DNA from: Begonia masoniana
Lineage: Eukaryota; Streptophyta; Magnoliopsida; Cucurbitales; Begoniaceae
Assembly: GCA_022432975.1 (NCBI GenBank)
Contig: CM039510.1
Coordinates: forward strand, 31,217,023 to 31,281,022
DNA: 64,000 nucleotides
Direction: 5' to 3'
The notes beneath the pieces were generated by a model. It did no database searches, was not told the origin of the DNA, and saw only the letters and a program-made list of their open reading frames with translations. Below, in pieces: positions 57,777 to 64,000 of the stretch (positions are counted from its first letter, which is position 1; every line of letters begins with the position of its first letter). Made by a program: the position numbers and the translations under genes.

Positions 57777-58640
57777 TCCGTGCAAATGGTTTGTCTTTCT
57801 CAAGTTCTTACTCTTAAATCCTTGCTTCAGCTTCCCGCTTTTGAGCTAGACCCTTGCCCCATTCCAGTGTTACTTCCCATAAATAGGTTCAGCTCCCGTA
57901 CCGCTTGTAGATGTATCCATCTCTTTGAACCTGTTATTGTGACCAAATGTAAAACTGTAGCACTAATCTTTTCACTGATTAAAAAATCAATTTCAGACAA
58001 CAACCAAACAAGATCAAGTCTCATGTTCAAGTGCTCCAAAAAAACACTATAGAACTGGTTATTAAAAAGACAAATAAAATGATAAAACTGAAAACCAAAG
58101 CATGCATTTGAAAGATTGATACGGAGTAAATAGTGATCTAAAAGACAAGGGAATAATTTTTTTTATAAGCAGGGCAGAAGGGATATTAACTAATACAATA
58201 ATCAAAGAATTGAGGCTTTATTACGTTCTTCGATCTATCCAGATAGTGGTGTACTGCTTTTTCTTTTAAGTTCTTCACGCAGAGAAAGAGTAGGAGAAAG
58301 AGAAAGAGGCATAACAAGGGATGGCAAATTATTCATGGAACAATACCCAAAGAATTGAATGACAAAAGGTAGACTTTTTACATCATAATTCACGAGTAGA
58401 ATTTTACCTTAATCAATCATCTTTCTTAGTTTTAGCAATCTGTTCCCTGATATCTCGACCAGATATCAAACCAGTCTTTGGCTGCTCTTTCAAGGAAGCT
58501 GGAAGGGCTAGCTTCTTCTGGATTTTCCTGGATGGGGACAGGTCTGGTGGCAGAGATATTCTTGAAGCATCAGTTTCAGTTGTAAGTCCACGAGCAGATA
58601 GCTCAGGTGACCTGGCTCTCTTGATTGTTGGAGGAAAACT
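57777..58640 (-). pseudogene. BUD13-like splicing factor pseudogene (two exon relics)
   Basis: The upstream exon (58408-58640) encodes RARSPELSARG, SLPPDLSPSRK and KTGLISGRDIREQIAKTKKD. An in-frame TGA at 58413-58415 stands where plant BUD13, as I recall it, has tryptophan, and a donor-like AAG|GTAAAA follows. The downstream exon (57777-57930), after an acceptor-like AACAG, gives LEWGKGLAQKREAEARI, then two stops, then ELEKDKPFART. Both motif sets and their order match plant BUD13, a subunit of the RES complex acting with the U2 snRNP. Stops and the missing 5' and 3' exons make it a pseudogene or fragment. The match rests on memory of the family. Confidence 0.62.
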
Positions 58641-58958
58641 CTTGTTAGGAAATAACAAGGCTTTCACAATTGAAGGGGAAGGATAATCAAGGTTAATATG
58701 TTTAATGGATGTATTTATATTATTTGACAAGTGAGGTACGTGGCTCAGTTAAAAAGAATTTTGTTATCGATTCGGGCCTTTTTTCCAAATTAGATGACAC
58801 TCTTGTGTAAGGAGCCTACTACCGTGGCGCCGAATCCGCATTAGCTTATTTGATGACAACTTATTACACTTTGATCATAAGCATCTAGAGCTATGAGGTT
58901 TAGAGGCTAGTGACATGTGCACTCTATGTGTGGCCCAATAGTGTCACTATGTGGGTGG
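58641..58958. other. Spacer, nothing certain
   Basis: The sequence upstream of the pseudogene includes a possible intron ending at 58641 on the minus strand. Otherwise no feature was recognised. Confidence 0.35.
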
Positions 58959-59603
58959 TAGAGCTGACAAACGAGTCGACTGAGTTTAATCGAGGCTGAA
59001 AGAGCCTGTGAACCTAACGAGCACGCTAAAAAAATTTCCAATCCGAGTCGGCTTGCGCGAGCTTAACGAGCCGAGTTTAGCCGGCCCAACGAGCCGAGTC
59101 TAACATGCCCAGTCAACCTGCCTATTTAGCACCTCTTAAGAAATAGAATAAAATTAGTGTACATTTTAAAATAATTTAAAAAAAGTTATATGAACAAATA
59201 ACAATATTGACGGTCAACGTGTCACGAGTTGACTTCTTTTGTCGTGTTGTGATCACGTTGGATTTTTTGATCAATTGGTCAAAATCAATCATTTAGAAAA
59301 TTACCATGTGATTAAATTTAAGAAAGATAAATAGTATGGATATTGAAATAAATTTTCGTGTAAATTTGAAATAACGTTAGGAGTTTTTAAAAATAAGAAT
59401 TTAATAGATTTTTATTTAATATAAATTATATTTATATTAAATAAAGTAAATTAAATTAAAATTAAATAAAAAGGTTAATTTATTATAAGGGTGGAAAACC
59501 CTTCTTTCTTCCTCACTTGACTCGGCTCGTTACTCTAGCGAGCCGAGTTGAGCTCGACCCGCTACAGTGACGGGTAGAGCGACCTGCCCGTTTATCATCT
59601 CTA
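58959..59603. mobile_element. hAT-like MITE
   Basis: Inverted ends are TAGAGCTGACAAACGAG and CCCGTTTATCATCTCTA, with two or three mismatches. Subterminal AACGAGCCGAG motifs occur on both sides and face each other, with a very AT-rich centre. Length is 645 bp. The flanking 8-mers do not match, so either the duplication has decayed or the boundary is off by a few bases. Confidence 0.55.
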
Positions 59604-59725
59604 CTCTATGAAAATTGTGGTGGTAGACCAATTTGGGTACCTATTATGTCTTTTTTACAAATATTTTCCAGTTTGGGTCTTATTCACTATTTAGAATTAA
59701 CCTATTATTTTAAGAGTCTTAAAAG
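59604..59725. other. Short spacer
   Basis: This AT-rich sequence lies between the two DNA transposons. Confidence 0.3.
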
Positions 59726-62640
59726 TAGGGCTGATTATGATCCGGTTTTAAGAGGGACTATGACCTGACCAATATATTTTGATTTTTAATTTTTAGAACC
59801 AATACCTATGGTTGGAAGTGATGGGACCGGTCCAGAAATTCGATTATGGTTTTGGTCCGATTCTGGTTTTTTCCCATATAAAATAATTTTTTTATTAAAA
59901 AAATCAAAATTTAAAATAAAGAAATAAAATGTTAACATAAGATTCATAAACTTCAACGAGTAAACATATTCCTAATCAATAAAGTAATTAGGCAAATAAA
60001 GTATAAGTCTCCATTAGAATTCAATGATAAAAACAAACTATATCAGTCACTTAATTTTCTGTTGAACTTCCAAACTCTCCATTATATTACGAAATATCCT
60101 CTATTGTTTTACAAACATGCAAAAATGAAAAAATATTACACGTCAACATTAAAAGATGCAAAAAAATATAGTACTAATAAAAATGTAATTAAATAGAAAA
60201 TGAAGTACAAATCAATCAAACATACACCAAAGAAATTGAATGTTCTCAATAGTCGCTTATTTTAATTGGTCCGCTATCTCCATCTGTTGATGTAAAATTT
60301 ATAAAATATAAGTTCCAAAGTAAGTACATAATATATAATAATTACTAAAAATAATAGGAGACAAATTTAAAACATACCTTTGTCAAAATCATCCACCATA
60401 TCATTAAAGTTGTCTAAAAAATGTTTTGCCTCACGAATCTAGCTTTGAGTGCAAATAAGTGTCTCGACAATCTTTGATGATAAAGAGCTATGAAAAAAAT
60501 CAAGTATACGTCCTCCACTACTGAAAGCTGACTCCGACGGAACTATGGAAATAGGAATAACCAATACATCTTTTGCAATTTTACTTAATATTAGATATTT
60601 TAATGAATTCACTTTCCACCATGCCAAACCATCTTGATTGTCTAAAATTTTTTCCAATTCTTCAGATAAATATTGATCAACTTTCATTCTCTTTCTTAAA
60701 GCATCTAGCTCAATATGACGTCTACAAAACATCTCATATACCTTGTGGGTACTGTGAACGACGATGTTGCAACACTTGTTCTACAATAATTTTGTGACAT
60801 TTCAAAACTAAAATCAAACTTGTATTGAAGATATAATCTGTTAATCACAGTTTGTACTTAGACTCACCAAATCTGTTGTTTTATTATTGTCAACCAACAT
60901 GATAAGACAATGTTGCAAAAACTATATTTTACATCTCAGATCTAAGATAACTGCAACGTATATCAAAAAATTAATCTTCTCACAATTTCCTCAATACTTG
61001 TCAAATTTTCCTTGCATTCTAATAATCATTTTCCTCAATGATGGATTGTCACACTCAGCATACTCCACATGATAACCATTTTAAAATTGCATACTTCGCT
61101 AAAATAAATATTTGAAGTAACATGCGAAGAGGCTGAAACAATCACCATTGTATAATAAAAAATCTTTAAAAACTTAATAAGTTCTCTAATATTTTCCCAA
61201 TGTATTGTAGTGGGAGGTGTTTCCCCACTCAAATTGTAACGACCCAACCCACCGATGGGCCAGGCTGTGCAGTGCCCCTCGATGGGCCCGCTGCCATGTG
61301 GTTTCCCGAAGGCCATCCCACATGTACTCACGATCTTCTCCCCCCCCTAAAGGGAGTTTTTGCCTCCCCCCACTCGAATCCAAGACCTCAGGGACTAGTA
61401 CCTGGGCTACAAGTGAGGAGTACCACTTGAGCTACACCCCCCGATGGGCCAGGCCGTGCAGTGGCCCCCGTTGGACCCGCTGCCACGTGGTTTCCTGAAG
61501 GCCGTCCCACATGTACTCACTATCTTCTCCCCCCTGAAGGGAGTTTTTGCCTCCCCCCCACTCGAACCCAAGACCTTATGGACTAGTACTTGGGCTCCAA
61601 CAGGGGGCACTGCACGACCTGGCCCATCTGGGGGTTGGGTCGTTACACAAATCATCAACATAATTACTATCGATTTCTATTAACTTGTCAAAAGCTTTTT
61701 CAAAATTTTCAGCACTTGCTAACATCAAATATGTAAAATTCTATTTTGTAGACACATCCAGATAAACATTACTTTTGCATACGATCTTAAAAATATCAAC
61801 ACAATTCTTAAAATTTTATAACTTTGTAGGTGAAGATCGAACATACTTAACAGCTCTGCATACTCTACTAATAGGCTCTTGATGATCTTTTAATCCATCA
61901 CATACAATCAAGTTCAATATGTGTGCAAAAACATCACATGTGCATTTATTCTCCATTCAAAACAAAATCATTTCAATTTTGAACACTTTTGATCAAATAT
62001 GAAATTACAACATCATTCGAAGAAGCATTATCAACCGTAACAGTCAACACATTTTTAATTCTCCATTGTAACAAATATCTTTCTACTTCTCTACCAATTG
62101 TCTCACCTTTATGATTCGAAAGCAAACAAAAATTTAAAATATTCTTATGCATTTTAATCACTATCACTATAATGAGCAGTTAAAACCATATAATTTAAAT
62201 TTTAAATAGAATTTCATGTAACTATAGTCAAACATACTCGTTGCGATGTTGTTCTAAAGTATTCTTTTAACTTCATTTGTTTTTTTTTTTATAAAGATTA
62301 AAAACATTACGAGCAACAATAAATCTATAAGGTATGAAAAACCTCGGTTGCAAATATTGAGAATATGCTCTAAAACTCTCTCCTTCAATAAACTTCAAGG
62401 ACAAATCATCAATAATTATCATCTTCGCAAGCAGTTTTTGACAAGTAACAATACTAAAACATGAAAGTTGTTGTCCCATATTATTCATATTATGAAAGCT
62501 CAAACTCTTTTGCTTCACATTTAAATTTGTTCGTAATTTTGTACAAATACGAATGTATTTTTTCAAACTTGATGTCTTATTTTTCAATATATCACATGTA
62601 TATATTTTTTCACAATGATTATATTTAGCTCTAAAATTCT
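59726..62640 (-). pseudogene. hAT (Ac-type) transposase, degraded, with left element end
   Basis: The left end, TAGGGCTGATTATGATCCGG, resembles the end of the 54646 element and is followed by CCGGTTT motifs. Minus strand, right to left: a BED-type zinc finger remnant (NHCEKIYTC...KKYIRIC, 62500-62620), then LAKMIIIDDLSLKFIEGESF (62370-62430). Core segments are HKNILNFCLLSNHKGETIG and VTVDNASSNDV (61990-62160), NLIVCDGLKDHQEPISRV (61840-61920) and FLKIFYYTMVIVSASSHVTS (61110-61180). The C-terminal dimerisation region is LAWWKVNSLKYLILSKIAKD...SESAFSSGGRILD (60439-60640). Stops and shifts separate them. The right end of the element was not found. Confidence 0.82.
61235..61647. mobile_element. 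Composite SINE-bodied insert with TG...CA ends
   Basis: Inserted in the hAT transposase with a perfect CAAAT duplication (61230-61234 and 61648-61652). Ends are an inverted repeat of about 45 bp, starting TGTAACGACCCAACCC and ending GGGTTGGGTCGTTACA. Inside are two direct copies of a tRNA-derived SINE in minus orientation. Copy 1 has box B complement CACTCGAATCC near 61371 and box A complement CCACTTGAGCTACA at 61423-61436. Copy 2 is at about 61440-61595. An inverted tail closes the right end. A 5-bp duplication with TG...CA ends is characteristic of LTR-retrotransposon integrase rather than LINE-driven SINE insertion. Confidence 0.7.
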
Positions 62641-64000
62641 TATAATCACCATTTTCAACATTTATTCAAGTTTTTTATAAAACCACCAAAAATCTCTACA
62701 TAAGGAGTACCTAAATATTTGATGAGTGATAATTGATGAAAACTAAAAAAAAAATAGCAACTAATAATTAAAATAGTACAAGGTAACAATTTGATGTTCT
62801 ATTCCATGTGAACAAAGATTGAAAGACAATTTTTGGCCACTTATAGATTTTGTTTGTGTCATAGCAATGCTATAGAAATATCAATTATTTAACTTGAAAC
62901 CTTAAAATATATGACAATAATATATCGATCTACAATATTAAATGCTTTTATTTATTCTCATAATATGTATGGGAGAAGATTTAGCAAAAAATAAAGATAA
63001 AGATTTATTTGGTATAACTCTGTATGTCTATAGAGATTGTATTAAAAGTGCAAACTTTATTTCTAAAACTAACTAATGCACATAATCCGATATAACTTTT
63101 AGATTTAAGTAACCGTTCGACACATAAGAATCTAATGATGCAGTCAATCGTCCTTTTACCATGAATAAAACAACGCACAATATTGAATAAAATGTTTGAT
63201 AAAATAATAAAAATGTCAATAACACATAAATATGAATTACAAAGTTAGGTACTCGATACTCTCAATCTAAAAAAAAATAGTCAGCAAGACTAAGATGAAA
63301 AGCAAAACCATGGATAGATCATTGAACAAAAGATAAATAAAAACAAATAAAACAATAAACTAATCCTCTTTGACGGTCAATCTCAAAAGACAGGTTTTTT
63401 TGTACCAGATGTGGCTCTCTCTCTCTGTGTTCTTCCTTGTGTGCGAAAACTACACAAAATTAAACTTGAAACTAATTCTAAGACTCAATAGAAACAAATT
63501 GCAATGTTGAGGATTAACATTGGCTATTTATTGATGAAGATTTAGATTTAATTAGGTAACTTCATGGTATTGTGAACTTTCCAAATATCCAGTCTTGTTT
63601 AACAATTAGCTTCCAAATCTATTTTCTTTTAATTTATAGTAATTTTCTAATTTTTCTTCTTTCCATTTCCTTAATGCCTTCTAGGATTTTCTTTTCTGCA
63701 ACAACCAAGAGAGAATAACCTTCAAAGGAGTGCAGTACTTTCCATACCCCAAACTTAAACTTGGGTTGACTATTATTGTTGTCAATTTAAAAGATGAAAT
63801 GGTAGGATTTGAATTTCTTTGGTGACTTGTGAAAATTTGGGGAAAATTTATTGAGCGATGAGTCGGCAGATCGTGATGAAAATAATAAGGTAATGTGCAT
63901 GTGGACGTGGGCTTGGGCTACTAATTTTTGGGCTCTAAGTTTAATAGTGTCACGCATCCCTTGTTGTGATGTAGCTGCGAATTTAAAGCACTCTTGTATG
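62641..64000. other. AT-rich sequence, nothing recognised
   Basis: This includes the missing right end of the hAT element and then AT-rich sequence. There is a short CT run at 63417-63430. No conserved frame, RNA gene or repeat boundary was identified. Confidence 0.45.

Noticed and set aside
61200..61683. Frames rich in HRWARLCSAPRW on both strands
   Set aside because: By-products of the GC-rich SINE-bodied insert.

Overview
This window is nuclear DNA of a flowering plant, most likely a eudicot, and almost all of it is transposable elements. The evidence is a canonical plant U2 snRNA gene with plant-type promoter elements, chromodomain-bearing Ty3/gypsy (Tekay/Del-like) and Athila-like elements, a Ty1/copia element, a Cassandra-like TRIM carrying 5S rRNA sequence, tRNA-derived SINEs and Ac-type hAT elements. 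Species was not determined. No intact protein-coding host gene was found.

Layout. 1-2360: tail and 3' LTR of a gypsy element. 3144-8434: a complete but frame-broken copia element (duplication AATAT). 9230-11740: a minus-strand solo LTR. 11769-34991: a solo LTR (duplication TATAT) split by four-deep nesting. Into it went a Cassandra-like tandem TRIM (13069-33273, CCCTG), into that a Tekay-like element (14252-33179, CGTCA), and into its gag gene a non-autonomous gag-only element (20585-29731, CTCTC). 35075-35174: a 100-base assembly gap. 35760-52090: copia and Athila-like relics. The Athila relic is split by a second Tekay-like element (38892-50416), which is itself split by a solo LTR (43950-46622, CTCCA). 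Three SINE copies lie at 37089-37603. 52406-54274: a tandem array of a second TRIM family holding one complete Cassandra-like copy (53253-54112, CACAA). 54285-56160: a copia relic split by a hAT non-autonomous element (54646-55664, ATTACTAG).

56883-58640 is the only host-like part: a U2 snRNA gene with upstream element, TATA box and 3' box, followed by a broken BUD13-like pseudogene. 58959-62640 holds a hAT-like MITE and a degraded hAT transposase, the latter interrupted by an unusual SINE-bodied insert with TG...CA ends and a 5-bp duplication (61235-61647, CAAAT). The last 1.3 kb is AT-rich with nothing recognised.

The most interesting general signal is in the large LTRs. Although their families differ, each carries, in its own sense orientation, a splice-donor-like GTAAGT, in most a GGCCCTTAAGGCCC-like block, then 490-710 bp later a TTACTNAGC branch-like site and a GTAG acceptor. 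Next come minisatellites whose unit differs in every family. This looks like a conserved intron inside the LTR leader.
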